Source of the DNA: Oligoflexia bacterium
GTDB lineage: Bacteria; Bdellovibrionota; Bdellovibrionia; Bdellovibrionales; UBA1609
Length of the DNA stretch: 40,284 bases
Direction of reading: 5' to 3'
Assembly (NCBI GenBank): GCA_026914095.1
Contig: JAPPIY010000122.1
Location: forward strand, 1-40,284
The notes beneath the pieces are model-generated. The model was not told the DNA's origin. It ran no database searches and saw nothing but the letters and a program-made list of their open reading frames with translations. Of the stretch, positions 14,870 to 23,516 are shown one piece after another. The translations under genes were made by a program, and so were the position numbers. Positions within the stretch are counted from its first letter, which is position 1, and every line of letters begins with the position of its first letter.

Positions 14870-16048
14870 ATGAAGCCCTTTAAGATTCTTTTTTATTATT
14901 TTCTGTTTCTCTCTTATTCCTCTTGGGCTGTCAGTTTTGACTGGTCTGGCTGGGCTAGGCTGGATTCTTACTATCAGCATGAGGGCAATTATTATGGAAG
15001 CTTCCACTCGGTTTTAAATTCGGATATTTTCATTACAGACAGTTTGAGCTTTAAATCCCGTATCGATCTTTTTCCTTTTTTAAAAGAGAAAAGTTTGGCT
15101 GAAAACTATCTTCTTTTTGAAACTGCTTACAGGCAAACGGGTTTTGTTTTCTTGTATAAAGAGGAGGGAAAAAAAGCGCGATCAGAGCTTCCCTTGGTTT
15201 TCTTTCTTCCCACTCAATTTTATGTGGATTATCAACAGGAGTTTTTTAAAGTTCGCTTAGGGCGCGCGCCCTATCATTTTGGTTTGGGGACCACTTACTC
15301 AGCCACAAACAATCCTTTTGAGCATTGGATGAGTCTTTACAATCAACTGTCTGTTCTTATGGAATACCAGTCTATTTATATACAACCCGCTTTGCTTCAT
15401 GGTGGAGAGCCCTCGGCGGATTTAAAGCTTTTAGAAGGGGAATTGTCAGCTCTTCTTCAAGCGGGGATTCAGCAGGAAAACTGGAAGCTCTCCGCTTTGT
15501 ATCGGCATGCTTTTGAAAGGGACTCTTTGATAGAGCTGTTTGGAGAGTATAAAAAATGGAATTGGGATATAAGAGCCAGCTCTTCTTATGTTTTTAAACC
15601 AGGAGTTCATTTTTCTTTAGCTTTAGAGGGCAAAATGAAATTGCCGTCTCAGATTCCCATTCAGCTGGAATTGAAGACGGGGGGAGTTAGCGGAGATCTG
15701 GCCTTTCACCCTAATTATGATATGGCTCTTTTGTTTTGGAACCGCTGGATGAGCGGTAAAGAGCTTTCTGCTGGAAACTATCCCTATCAAATTGCCAGTG
15801 GGCAAGTTCAAAAAGGAATTTATTTTTCTCCCAGAGCTGTTTTTTCTTTTTTAGACGAAACTTTGCGGATCCAGCCCCTGCTTCTACTAGCGGGAAGTTT
15901 GGAAGATAAAAAACTCAATTATGAAATGGATTTAAAAGCGGAGTATCAATTAGATGAAAATTTGTTTTTTTCTTTAACAGCCGGAGCTTTATACAGCTAT
16001 GAAAAACTTTATTTGTCTCTATTAGCGCAGACCGCCGCCAGCTTCTGA
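14870..16048 (+). CDS. Outer-membrane beta-barrel protein, function unknown
   Basis: A 392-residue protein with a signal peptide (MKPFKILFYYFLFLSYSSWAVS) followed by many alternating, aromatic-rich strands such as WSGWARLDSYYQ, FYVDYQQEFFKVRLGRAPYHFGLG and a final SLTAGALYSYEKLYLSLLAQ. The GRAPYHFGLGTTYS turn resembles porin-like barrels whose first strands carry RxPxxxGxG. It ends in a hydrophobic strand, though not with the usual terminal Phe preceded by alternating residues (AQTAASF does end in Phe). I use the ATG at 14870; an upstream TTG would add six residues and spoil the signal peptide. Substrate or partner unknown. The gene converges with the one at 16111. Confidence 0.72.
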   Translation: MKPFKILFYYFLFLSYSSWAVSFDWSGWARLDSYYQHEGNYYGSFHSVLNSDIFITDSLSFKSRIDLFPFLKEKSLAENYLLFETAYRQTGFVFLYKEEGKKARSELPLVFFLPTQFYVDYQQEFFKVRLGRAPYHFGLGTTYSATNNPFEHWMSLYNQLSVLMEYQSIYIQPALLHGGEPSADLKLLEGELSALLQAGIQQENWKLSALYRHAFERDSLIELFGEYKKWNWDIRASSSYVFKPGVHFSLALEGKMKLPSQIPIQLELKTGGVSGDLAFHPNYDMALLFWNRWMSGKELSAGNYPYQIASGQVQKGIYFSPRAVFSFLDETLRIQPLLLLAGSLEDKKLNYEMDLKAEYQLDENLFFSLTAGALYSYEKLYLSLLAQTAASF

Positions 16049-16119
16049 ATTCTTAGGGCATCATCTCAGAGCTTGCAACATGTTTTACATCTTGGGGGCG
16101 GCGGTCGGCGCTAATAGAG
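16017..16119. repeat. 23-bp inverted repeat joining two convergent gene ends
   Basis: The left arm 16017-16039 (ctctattagcgcagaccgcc and on) and right arm 16097-16119 match at 22 of 23 positions in inverted orientation, with about 57 bases between. The left arm lies inside the last codons of the barrel gene and the right arm covers the stop codon of the minus-strand gene. The arms are GC-rich against AT-rich surroundings. They could fold in either transcript, but no T run follows, so terminator function is unproven. Confidence 0.8.
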
Positions 16120-17205
16120 CTTATCCACCTCTTTACTTACAGCCTCATAGTTAATTGAAGGGGCTGGTGGAATTTGAGTTGGAGTTTGAGGGAGGTTAGT
16201 AGCTTGTTGGTTTAATTGGGCCGACAGACCGTCAAGGCCTTTGTTCAGATAATAGATGTCTTGCCTCGCTTGTTTTTCTGTCATAAAGCCTGTCATAGAA
16301 TTGACATCAGAGGAGATCGCTCTTAGAAAATTCTGTTTTTCCTCTAAAGATTCCAAAATGTCAAAATCTTCTTTCCAGCGGAGGTAGCTCTCCAGCAAGC
16401 CGGCTGAAGATCTGACAGATAAAGAGTTGCGGTAAGGGTCTTTAAACTGGTCTAACAGACCGTCTTCTAAAAGATATTTATCTTCAGAAAGCGCCAGATG
16501 CCAAAGCTCTTTTTTGAGTTTGCTGTGATAAAAACTCTCGGCTTCTAAAGGGCTGTTTAAATTGGAGATTTGATTGAGGCGGCATTTGAGCTTGTCTTCT
16601 GTTTCTGTAAATTCTTCAAAGCTTTCTGCCTCTTCATTCCAAGCCCCCTCGCAGTTTCTCTCTTTGATTTGAACCAATCTTTTTTCCTTGTCTTTCTGAT
16701 TGTATTCTTCATAAGCTTTTTCTACAGAATCTTGGGCTTGATCATAAATGTCTTCGGCAACTGTTAAAACTTCTTTCATCAGCTCCGTTATGTCTTGAGT
16801 GGCCGAATCCTCCAGCTCTTTATCCTCAGCGCAATCCCCACAAAACCGGGCTTCAGTGATATGTTGTTTTGTATCTCTTAATTTTCCAGAAATTTCCTTG
16901 ATCTTGATTTTATCTTCCTCTTTAGAGACTTTAAAACGTGTTTTCAGGCTGTAAGAGACTCCTTTATGTTTTTTCTGTAGACTCACTGAGCAGATAAAGC
17001 TGTTCCGCTCTCCGTTTAAAATGGCTTTTAATTCTTTTTCACATTCTCTTTGAATTTTTCCTTTTAGGTCTTCAAGGCTTTCTGATACGGAAAAGAGATG
17101 GATTTGCTCTTGGCTGGAAAAGTAGCTGTTAAAAACCAAGCCTAAAACAGCCAGATTAAAGAAACTCAAAATCGCAATAAAAATTTTCTTTTTTAGCTTT
17201 TTCAT
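16111..17205 (-). CDS. Membrane-anchored periplasmic protein, function unknown
   Basis: Starting at the ATG giving MKKLKKKIFIAILSFFNLAV, the protein has 364 residues with one N-terminal membrane helix (residues 8-25) and no clear cleavage site, so it is probably anchored with its body in the periplasm. The body is helical and highly charged (Glu/Lys), with three pairs of Cys (ECEKE and FICSVS, FCGDCAED, NCEGAW and LKCRLNQ). A Pro/Gln/Thr-rich tail precedes EAVSKEVDKLY. Longer versions starting upstream run through a repeat and are not credible. I do not recognise a family. It converges with the barrel gene at 14870. Confidence 0.65.
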   Translation of the reverse strand: MKKLKKKIFIAILSFFNLAVLGLVFNSYFSSQEQIHLFSVSESLEDLKGKIQRECEKELKAILNGERNSFICSVSLQKKHKGVSYSLKTRFKVSKEEDKIKIKEISGKLRDTKQHITEARFCGDCAEDKELEDSATQDITELMKEVLTVAEDIYDQAQDSVEKAYEEYNQKDKEKRLVQIKERNCEGAWNEEAESFEEFTETEDKLKCRLNQISNLNSPLEAESFYHSKLKKELWHLALSEDKYLLEDGLLDQFKDPYRNSLSVRSSAGLLESYLRWKEDFDILESLEEKQNFLRAISSDVNSMTGFMTEKQARQDIYYLNKGLDGLSAQLNQQATNLPQTPTQIPPAPSINYEAVSKEVDKLY

Positions 17206-17258
17206 AATAAAAGTATCGGAAAATGATAAAAAAATATAAAATTTTTTTATTAAATAAA

Positions 17259-17395
17259 GGAATGCTATACAACATAACTTCTCAAAAAGTTTTATCTTTA
17301 GCTTTTTGAGCCAACTTTGGCGGGACAAGGGCTGATCTAAAGGCGGGGTTTTCCCACCAAAAGCTGGAATTTTTGGGCATTATAGACATGATTTT
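17259..17395. repeat. Family C repeat, copy 2 (decayed)
   Basis: Contains aacttctcaaaaagttttat, tttagctttt, gatctaaaggcggggttttc and gggcattatagacatgattt, which align in the same order with parts of 13575-13780. Boundaries are approximate. It lies upstream of the anchored-protein gene, so any promoter for that gene is within or beyond it. Confidence 0.5.
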
Positions 17396-17399
17396 GCGT

Positions 17400-17610
17400 A
17401 AAAAAGTGATTTTTGTTCAAAAGCCGGCCAATAAACTTGAAAATTCAGTCCTATGCTTTGCCACAAAGCCTGCCCTCGTGCAAAGAGAGGGCCGAACTTG
17501 TTTTGAGAATTTATTTGCCTGAACCTTCTTTTAAGCTGTTTTTTTGCAAATATTATTCCATTAAAATCGTAAATTCACAAAACCTTTCAATAGTTTAGAG
17601 CTTTCTCGGC
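17400..17610. repeat. Family D repeat, copy 2
   Basis: The left part (gtgatttttgttcaaaagc) matches 2955-2973 and 27893-27911. The right part (cgtaaattcacaaaaccttt, then caatagtttagagc) matches 28142-28175. The middle carries ttgccacaaagcc, shared with the family B hairpins, and ccctcgtgcaaagagaggg. It ends just before the mreB stop codon. This is the uninterrupted version of the copy at 27881-28195. Confidence 0.75.
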
Positions 17611-17615
17611 GCTGA

Positions 17616-18686
17616 CTATTTGATAGTGATTTGATTGAGCAGATCCAGATGATCCAGAGTTTTACCGGCTCCTAAAACCACGCAGAGCAAGGGTTTATCA
17701 GCAATAGAGACAGGAAGTCCTGTTTTTTCTTTTAAAAACAAGTCCATATTGTGAAGCAAAGCTCCTCCTCCTGTGAGAAAAATTCCATTATCTACAATAT
17801 CAGAAGCCAATTCCGGAGGGGTCTTTTCAAGAGCCAGACGAATGGTCCTGATAATTTCTTCCAAGGGGTCTGTTAAGGCCTTATTCACTTGAAAGCGGTT
17901 GAGGGTGATTGTTTTAGGAGTTCCTGTTACCAGATCCCTTCCTTTTACAGAGAGGTTTTTGTTGTCTTTTTCAATACAAAGGGCGGTGCCGAGGTTGGTT
18001 TTTATATTTTCAGCGGTTCGCTCTCCTATCAAGAGGTTAAAATTTCTGCGGATGTAATTGATAATGGATTCATCCAGCCTATCCCCCCCAACCTTAATGG
18101 ATTCACATATTACGATTCCTCCCAGGGAAATGATAGCCACTCCTGTTGTTCCTCCGCCAATATCCACCACTAAATTTCCTACAGGCTCTGTAATAGGCAG
18201 ATTGGCTCCTATAGCGGCGGCCAGAGGCTCTTCAATCAAATGAACGGAGCGGGCTCCGGCGGAAAGGGCTGATTCTTGAACCGCTCTTTTCTCAACCTGT
18301 GTGATCCCGTAAGGGACACAGATGACAATGCGGGGCCGAATGAAAGAGTTTTTTTGAGTGGCTTTAGAGATAAAATATTTCAACATTTGCTGAGTGATCT
18401 CAAAATCAGCAATCACTCCATCTTTTATGGGGCGAATGGCGACAATATTGCCGGGGGTTCGCCCTAGCATGTATTTAGCCTCTTTGCCAACGGCTAAAAC
18501 TCTTTTTTCATTTTGAAAGTCTTTTTGCATGGTGACCACAGAAGGCTCATTCAAGATGATTCCCTGTCCAGGAGAGAAAACCAAAGTGTTGGCGGTGCCA
18601 AGATCAATGGCAATGTCCTTATTGAAGTATTTTTTGATCTTAGAAAGCAAGTTTCTATTTTTTAACAGCACTCTAGTTAGAGTCAT
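17616..18686 (-). CDS. mreB: Rod shape-determining protein MreB
   Basis: A bacterial actin that assembles on the inner membrane and directs lateral wall synthesis. Nucleotide-binding motifs are in the right order: DIAIDLGTANTLVF (phosphate 1), VVDIGGGTTGVAII (phosphate 2), and IFLTGGGALL (adenosine loop). Other family stretches are GIILNEPSVVT, the RPIKDGVIADF segment, IVICVPYGITQVEKRAV and LIEEPLAAAIGANLP. I start at the ATG giving MTLTRVLLKN (356 residues); a TTG eight codons earlier lies in a less likely context. The N-terminus has about 20 residues more than typical before DIAIDLG, basic and partly hydrophobic, which may help membrane binding. mreC/mreD are not adjacent. Confidence 0.95.
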   Translation of the reverse strand: MTLTRVLLKNRNLLSKIKKYFNKDIAIDLGTANTLVFSPGQGIILNEPSVVTMQKDFQNEKRVLAVGKEAKYMLGRTPGNIVAIRPIKDGVIADFEITQQMLKYFISKATQKNSFIRPRIVICVPYGITQVEKRAVQESALSAGARSVHLIEEPLAAAIGANLPITEPVGNLVVDIGGGTTGVAIISLGGIVICESIKVGGDRLDESIINYIRRNFNLLIGERTAENIKTNLGTALCIEKDNKNLSVKGRDLVTGTPKTITLNRFQVNKALTDPLEEIIRTIRLALEKTPPELASDIVDNGIFLTGGGALLHNMDLFLKEKTGLPVSIADKPLLCVVLGAGKTLDHLDLLNQITIK

Positions 18687-18998
18687 AAGCGATAGCGCCT
18701 CAAAAAACAAGCTTTTGGTTTTAAAATTTTATGGATTATGCGCTTTTAGAAGGAAAGCTTTTCTTGAAATGATCCTAGCCTAAAGTTTGCTTTCTCCAGC
18801 TTTTCTGTGTTTTTTCTGGAAACTTCTAATCTCAGGAGCTTGTGTTGTTGAGGGTTCAAGCGAAAAAGCCTAGAGAGTCAGGGGAGTCCGCGCCAGTGTT
18901 TCCGCTTTTATAAGTCTGGTTATAAAGAGATTTTAAAGAGTTTGAGCTAAACAATTGTGAAAATTTTATTTCTCAGTTTTTATCTTAAAGTTCTGTCT

Positions 18999-19102
18999 GG
19001 CGATTTTTGTTGTTTTAATTTTTTCAGATTTTGTTTGTTGTGATGATACCTGTCGCTGTGGTGACTTGTGATAAGATCAATTTACAAAGCTCTTTGGACT
19101 TA
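18999..19102 (+). pseudogene. Broken copy of the TadE-like gene's 5' region
   Basis: This stretch aligns with 19694-19812 of the intact gene: ggcgatttttgttgttttaa at the left and gataagatcaatttacaaag then ctctttggactta at the right. It has a net deletion of about eight bases that shifts the frame and brings in a TGA. It stops exactly where the family A element at 19101 begins, on a shared TA. It is the remnant of a tandem paralogue. The rest of the long gap 18711-19665 is repeats, with no gene seen. Confidence 0.8.
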
Positions 19103-19220
19103 CACCGATCCGGTTTGAATTTTTAGATCCCAACTAGACTCCCGCCCTCGCTTTCGCGAGGACAGGCTTTCGCGGGAGTGACAGAAATTAAAGCGGGAAA
19201 ACTCAAACAGGATCGGTATA
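19101..19220. repeat. TA-ended palindromic element (family A), copy 6
   Basis: One of the best copies: ends tacaccgatccggtttgaa and ctcaaacaggatcggtata, inner palindrome gactcccgc...gcgggagtgac, insert ctttcgcgaggacaggcttt. Length 120 bp. It joins directly to the broken TadE-like copy. Confidence 0.9.
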
Positions 19221-19325
19221 AATTAAGCTTTATCAACAATTGGATGAGGGGAAATTGTCAGCTCTTGGCGATGAAGGGGCTTGTGTTTTTTTGAAGATGG
19301 GGAAAAAATTTAAGAGGAAATTTGT

Positions 19326-19505
19326 TAGACTGAATTCTGTTTGAAAATTCAGTCTAACAGTCCTTCCTGTAAGAGTTCAGTCATTCCCGTGAAAACGGGA
19401 ATCTCGGAAGGTTCAGAAACCGTCCTTCCCGCGAAAGTCTGCCCTCGCGAAAGCGGGGGTGGGAATCTCCAGAAAAAGCGGGAAAACTCAAACAGGATTA
19501 GTATA
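19326..19505. repeat. Family A element with two cores, copy 7
   Basis: Ends are tagactgaattctgtttgaa and ctcaaacaggattagtata. It holds the palindrome attcccgtgaaaacgggaat (19383-19402) and a second, interrupted core near 19427-19470. Confidence 0.8.
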
Positions 19506-19643
19506 TAATACCAGAAAATTCAGTCGGTTTGTTTCCTTTTCTGTTGAAGGACAGAGCTTCCTCAAAAAGCCTGTCCTTATGAAAATAGGGGCGAAAGCGG
19601 GAATTTTTAGAAAAAACTTCAAAACTTAAACAGGATCGGTATA
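19506..19643. repeat. Family A element, copy 8
   Basis: The right end acttaaacaggatcggtata is clear. The left part is degenerate and adjoins copy 7. Its right end is only 22 bases from the TTG start of the TadE-like gene, so the ribosome binding site of that gene lies directly after the element. Confidence 0.65.
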
Positions 19644-19665
19644 ATTTTACAGAGAGGGACTGCCA

Positions 19666-22014
19666 TTGAAATTTTTGAAAAATGCGAGAGGTCAGGTGGC
19701 GATTTTTGTCGTCTTGATCTTTCAGGTTTTGTTTATTTTATTTGCCATGACGCTCAATATCGCTATGGTGACTTACGATAAGATCAACCTGCAAAACTCT
19801 TTGGACTTAGCCGTTTATTATGGAGCTAAAAAACAAGCCGAGGTTTTAAATGCCATGGCTCATATCAACTACCAGATGAGGCAGAACTGGAAGCTTTTAG
19901 CCTGGCGCTATCGCATTATGGGGACTCTCGTGCAATATGAGGGAGGAACTGAACCTAAATACTGGTGTCCGCAAAAATTCAATTCTATTAAGTCTTGTGA
20001 AAGTAGAAGCTCAAATTGCCAGAGCGCTCAAAGTATTTTGGATGATGTTTATGGCAATGACTACTGTGATTTTCGTTACTTTGTCTGTATTAGCCATGAT
20101 CTTTGGAAAAGAGGTATTCAGAAGAGCAAACAAAATTTATGTAATAAAGTGGGATTCAATATCCCCCCTGTTGTTGATTTGATTGTAGTAGCTCCATTTA
20201 TGGGAGAGGCCCTTTTAGCTTTTGGAGGGATAAACGATCTTCAAGATAATCTTGAAGAATCTTGCCCTGCGGAAGGAGCTGTAAACTGGCTGATGACTCA
20301 ATTTTTTATGACACATTTTCGTTTGGATCAACTAGATCGAAAGCTAATGATAGAGGAGATTTACAATCGCAGTTTAAAGGAAGGAAAAGATCTGGATGGC
20401 GCGGAGATTTTTGGAGGGGCAAAAAAGGTCTTTCGCGGCAATCTAACTAAGGCCAACCTAGAGAGTGTAAAAAGTTTAGCTGATTACGGCTTGCAGGATT
20501 TTAACTCTTTTAAGGACAAAGATTTTAAGGAGATTTTTAAAAAGTTAAATGTTTGGCCCGTTCTGCAATTTGCGCGCGTTGAGGTTATATCCTCAAATGG
20601 TAGCACGGATTGTAATGTACATATGGATCAACACTACAAATATGGAGACTTTAAATACAACGATGATGCCTTTGAAAAAGTTCAAAAAATATTAAGATTG
20701 GAAGTCCACCCTTTAGCTGGCGCTCTACGAGATGAAGTTAAACTCTTATTTAGGTTTAATGCTCTTAATTTTTTCCGCCAAGATGATCCGGACCCCATGA
20801 GGGAATTGACCCTCTCTTTTTTTAAAGATAAGGATCAGACTCTTTATTATGGCTTAAAGGCGGAGTTTGACTACCTCTCTCAAAATCAGATCTTTTCTTT
20901 GAGCTCTCCGGTTAAGTTTAAAGCCAGCGCCTTTGCCAAGGCCTTTGGCGGAAATTTTGGCCCTCAGCCGGAACAAAGCGATCCTCTCATTCCCGTTCAT
21001 TCTGTTTCGGGCTATCCGTCTCCCCCCAGCCTTATTCCCAACTCCAATCAGCTCAATGTGGCTCTGTTACAGCCCAATCACTCCCGCTTTCCGGGGGACA
21101 GATGGGGCCTGATTGATAAAAGGCTTCATGACAACCGTCACCCCTCCGAGATGAATTTTTTAAACAAACACGCCTACTATAACAAGATACAAAGAGTTTA
21201 TTCTATGGAGGATTACTTTCATTTGATTTGGGGGACTGGAAAACGGGATCCTCTGGTCCAGCGGCCTTCTTATAATCCCTACAATTTTACCAGAATGATG
21301 GAGCTAATGGCGGTCTATCCCGATCTCTATGATATTTCTTATTACTCTATTTTGGGCAACTATCATCAGACTTATTTTAAAAAAATCTGTAAGCTTTTAT
21401 TGGGTGGCTCCGACTGTGATCTTGGCGGGAGCAACAAATTTAACTCTCCGGCGGCCCTTGGCAGACCCGTGTATATCCGGGGGGATTTTGGCTGGAAGGA
21501 CAGCCAGGAGTACTTAGAAGAAAATTACAGAAAGAAGGTCATTGAGTTATCTATCGCCCCTTATTTTTTAAATCAAGACAACGGAAAGGTGGCTACCAAC
21601 ATAATAAAAGATCCCGGCTATGATAGTTCTGGCCATCCTCCTAGGCTTTGGGGGAAAATACAATATGAAAGCAACCGGCCCAAGCATTATCGTGATAATG
21701 GTTTCTATCCTCTCTCCCAAGGGAACTTGTTTTACCCCTGGCTGGCTCGCTCTGATCCTGATCTTGACAAAGCGAAACTTCCTGATGGGCTTTTAAGCTC
21801 TTGGACCAATCCTCATCCTTTGAACTATGAAAAGTATGAATTAGATGAGGATCGTTTTTTAAAATGTGAGAGTACGGCTTTAAAAACAATGCCGGTTCCC
21901 AGCGCCTGCGCCAGCGGAGGGCGGAGCGGCTACTCCGTTAAGTTGATTTCTTGTGAAACTGTGAGAGATTTTGACCTTCAACCCAGTAATATTGACGACT
22001 ACTGCCCCAATTGA
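19666..22014 (+). CDS. Large TadE/TadG-like protein with N-terminal membrane anchor
   Basis: A 782-residue protein starting at TTG, eight bases after a GAGGGA site. Residues 1-70 have the TadE/TadG pattern: RGQVAIFVVLIFQVLFILFAMTLN, an Arg-Gly-Gln before a hydrophobic helix containing the variable pseudopilin-like boundary, then a helix ending QNSLDLAVYYGAKKQAEVLN. The rest is a large extracytoplasmic region rich in Asp, Asn, Pro and Tyr with at least 14 Cys, probably disulfide-bonded (CPQKF, CESRSSNC, CDFRYFVC, CKLLLGGSDCDLG, CASGGR). Long proteins of this layout are known from Bdellovibrio-type genomes, thought to belong to Flp/Tad-like surface systems; function is unproven. No other tad genes lie nearby. 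A broken paralogue precedes it. Confidence 0.75.
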   Translation: MKFLKNARGQVAIFVVLIFQVLFILFAMTLNIAMVTYDKINLQNSLDLAVYYGAKKQAEVLNAMAHINYQMRQNWKLLAWRYRIMGTLVQYEGGTEPKYWCPQKFNSIKSCESRSSNCQSAQSILDDVYGNDYCDFRYFVCISHDLWKRGIQKSKQNLCNKVGFNIPPVVDLIVVAPFMGEALLAFGGINDLQDNLEESCPAEGAVNWLMTQFFMTHFRLDQLDRKLMIEEIYNRSLKEGKDLDGAEIFGGAKKVFRGNLTKANLESVKSLADYGLQDFNSFKDKDFKEIFKKLNVWPVLQFARVEVISSNGSTDCNVHMDQHYKYGDFKYNDDAFEKVQKILRLEVHPLAGALRDEVKLLFRFNALNFFRQDDPDPMRELTLSFFKDKDQTLYYGLKAEFDYLSQNQIFSLSSPVKFKASAFAKAFGGNFGPQPEQSDPLIPVHSVSGYPSPPSLIPNSNQLNVALLQPNHSRFPGDRWGLIDKRLHDNRHPSEMNFLNKHAYYNKIQRVYSMEDYFHLIWGTGKRDPLVQRPSYNPYNFTRMMELMAVYPDLYDISYYSILGNYHQTYFKKICKLLLGGSDCDLGGSNKFNSPAALGRPVYIRGDFGWKDSQEYLEENYRKKVIELSIAPYFLNQDNGKVATNIIKDPGYDSSGHPPRLWGKIQYESNRPKHYRDNGFYPLSQGNLFYPWLARSDPDLDKAKLPDGLLSSWTNPHPLNYEKYELDEDRFLKCESTALKTMPVPSACASGGRSGYSVKLISCETVRDFDLQPSNIDDYCPN

Positions 22015-22098
22015 AAAAATCATTGACTAAAAACTGAGAGCTAAAGTCTATTCTCATAAATTTTTTTAGCCAGAATAAATAAGACCTCTTCTAAAAAT

Positions 22099-22139
22099 AT
22101 CCTTGCAAATCTTCTAAAAGTTGGATAATTTACAAGGAT
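22099..22139. promoter_or_regulatory. 12-bp inverted repeat overlapping the ATPase start codon
   Basis: The arms atccttgcaaat (22099-22110) and atttacaaggat (22128-22139) match at 11 of 12 positions, with 17 bases between. The right arm includes the ribosome binding site (AAGG) and the first two bases of the ATG at 22138. This could be an operator or an mRNA hairpin hiding the start site. Both ideas are inference. Confidence 0.5.
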
Positions 22140-23313
22140 GATACCAAGAATCATAACGGATAAAGTCAAGCAGGCTTTAAAGTATCAATCAGCTGTCGCT
22201 TTGGTGGGTCCAAGACAAGTGGGAAAAACAACATTAGCTCATCAGATTGCTAAAGAATACAAAGCTCTTTATTTGGATCTGGAAGATCAAAATGATCGAA
22301 ATCGCTTGAGTGACCCCGTATTATTTTTTGAAAGCATGGAAGACCGTTTGGTGATTTTGGATGAAATCCATCGTGTTCCTGAATTATTTTCGACACTTCG
22401 TGGAGTTATTGATAAAGGCCGTAGGAAACAAAAAGGCCGGGGTAGATTTTTAATCCTTGGTTCTGCTGGAATTGATTTGCTTAAGCAGTCAGGAGAATCT
22501 TTGGCGGGGCGAATTGCTTATATAGATATGACTCCTTTTTCACCTTTGGAAATTGAAAGGAATCGAAAAGCTTGTGAGAAGCTATGGCTGAGGGGAGGGT
22601 TCCCTAACAGTTATTTGGCGGAAAATAATAGAGAAAGCATGATTTTGCGAAAAGATTTTATTCGCACTTATTTAGAGCGGGATGTGCCTTTATTTGGCTC
22701 TCGTGTTCCCTCAGCCAGCTTAGAACGGCTTTGGACTATGTTATCACACAATCAAGCTTGTTTGTTGAACGCTTCCAAGCTGGCTCAGGCTCTTGGAGTG
22801 AGCGCGCAGTCTGTCACTCGTTATATAGATTTACTGTCCGACTTGTTTCTGGTTCGCCGGCTCCCCCCCTACCATGCCAATATTGGGAAAAGACTTGTCA
22901 AGTCGTCTAAAGTTTATATACGGGACAGTGGTTTTGTTCATACTCTTCTGGGGCTTGAATCTTTGGAACAGCTTATGGGGCATCCTGTGGTTGGGAGAAG
23001 TTGGGAAGCCTTTGTTATAGAAAATTTGTTATCTATTCGGCCTTGGCGCTCTCCCGCTTTTTTTTATAAAAGCTCTGCTGGAGCTGAAATTGATTTATTG
23101 ATAGAGCATAAAGACCAAACTCTTTGGGCTATTGAGATCAAAAGGTCTTTATCCGCTAAAATTGAAAGAGGTTTTTATCAGGCTTGCGCCGATTTAAAAC
23201 CCATTCGCTCCTTTATAGTATATGCCGGAGAGGAGCGTTACCCTGTTTCTGATAAAGTAGAGGCTATTGGACTTTATGAAATGGCTCAGGAGCTGAGAAA
23301 TTTGGATTTCTGA
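22138..23313 (+). CDS. AAA ATPase with C-terminal DUF4143 domain
   Basis: A 391-residue member of the widespread AAA_14/DUF4143 group. The N-terminal ATPase has Walker A VGPRQVGKTTL, Walker B LVILDEIHRVPEL, an arginine-rich loop and the sensor FLILGSAGIDLL. After residue 170 comes a winged-helix-like region (LNASKLAQALGVSAQSVTRYIDLLSDLFLVRRLPP) and the DUF4143 end with VYIRDSGFVHTLLGL, GRSWEAFVIENLL and an endonuclease-like core EIDLLIEH...WAIEIKRS (Asp, then Glu-x-Lys). Its function is not established. The family is patchily distributed and often mobile, so horizontal acquisition is plausible. It stands alone, with an inverted repeat across its start. Confidence 0.85.
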   Translation: MIPRIITDKVKQALKYQSAVALVGPRQVGKTTLAHQIAKEYKALYLDLEDQNDRNRLSDPVLFFESMEDRLVILDEIHRVPELFSTLRGVIDKGRRKQKGRGRFLILGSAGIDLLKQSGESLAGRIAYIDMTPFSPLEIERNRKACEKLWLRGGFPNSYLAENNRESMILRKDFIRTYLERDVPLFGSRVPSASLERLWTMLSHNQACLLNASKLAQALGVSAQSVTRYIDLLSDLFLVRRLPPYHANIGKRLVKSSKVYIRDSGFVHTLLGLESLEQLMGHPVVGRSWEAFVIENLLSIRPWRSPAFFYKSSAGAEIDLLIEHKDQTLWAIEIKRSLSAKIERGFYQACADLKPIRSFIVYAGEERYPVSDKVEAIGLYEMAQELRNLDF

Positions 23314-23359
23314 CAGTGAATATATGGGTGTTTATCATAGTGGCTAAGTTAATTGCGCC

Positions 23360-23469
23360 TATAATTCCCGAAAATTCAGATTGTAACTAGACTCCTGCTC
23401 CTCGCTTTCGCGAGAATAGGCTTTCATGGGAGTGACAGAAGGGAGGAAAACTCAAACAGGCCTAGTATA
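23360..23469. repeat. Family A element, copy 9
   Basis: The right end ctcaaacaggcctagtata and core gactcctgc...catgggagtgac with ctttcgcgagaataggcttt are clear. The left end (tataattcccgaaaattcag) is degenerate. It lies between the ATPase and mltG, which converge here. Confidence 0.75.
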
Positions 23470-23516
23470 AATTTTAAAAGGAACAACAAAAGAAACGGCA
23501 AAACTTAGAGAGCCAA

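Noticed and set aside
14832..14870. A TTGACA box followed by a TAAGCT stretch before the barrel gene
   Set aside because: A promoter here would start the transcript almost at the ATG; spacing and the -10 match are poor.
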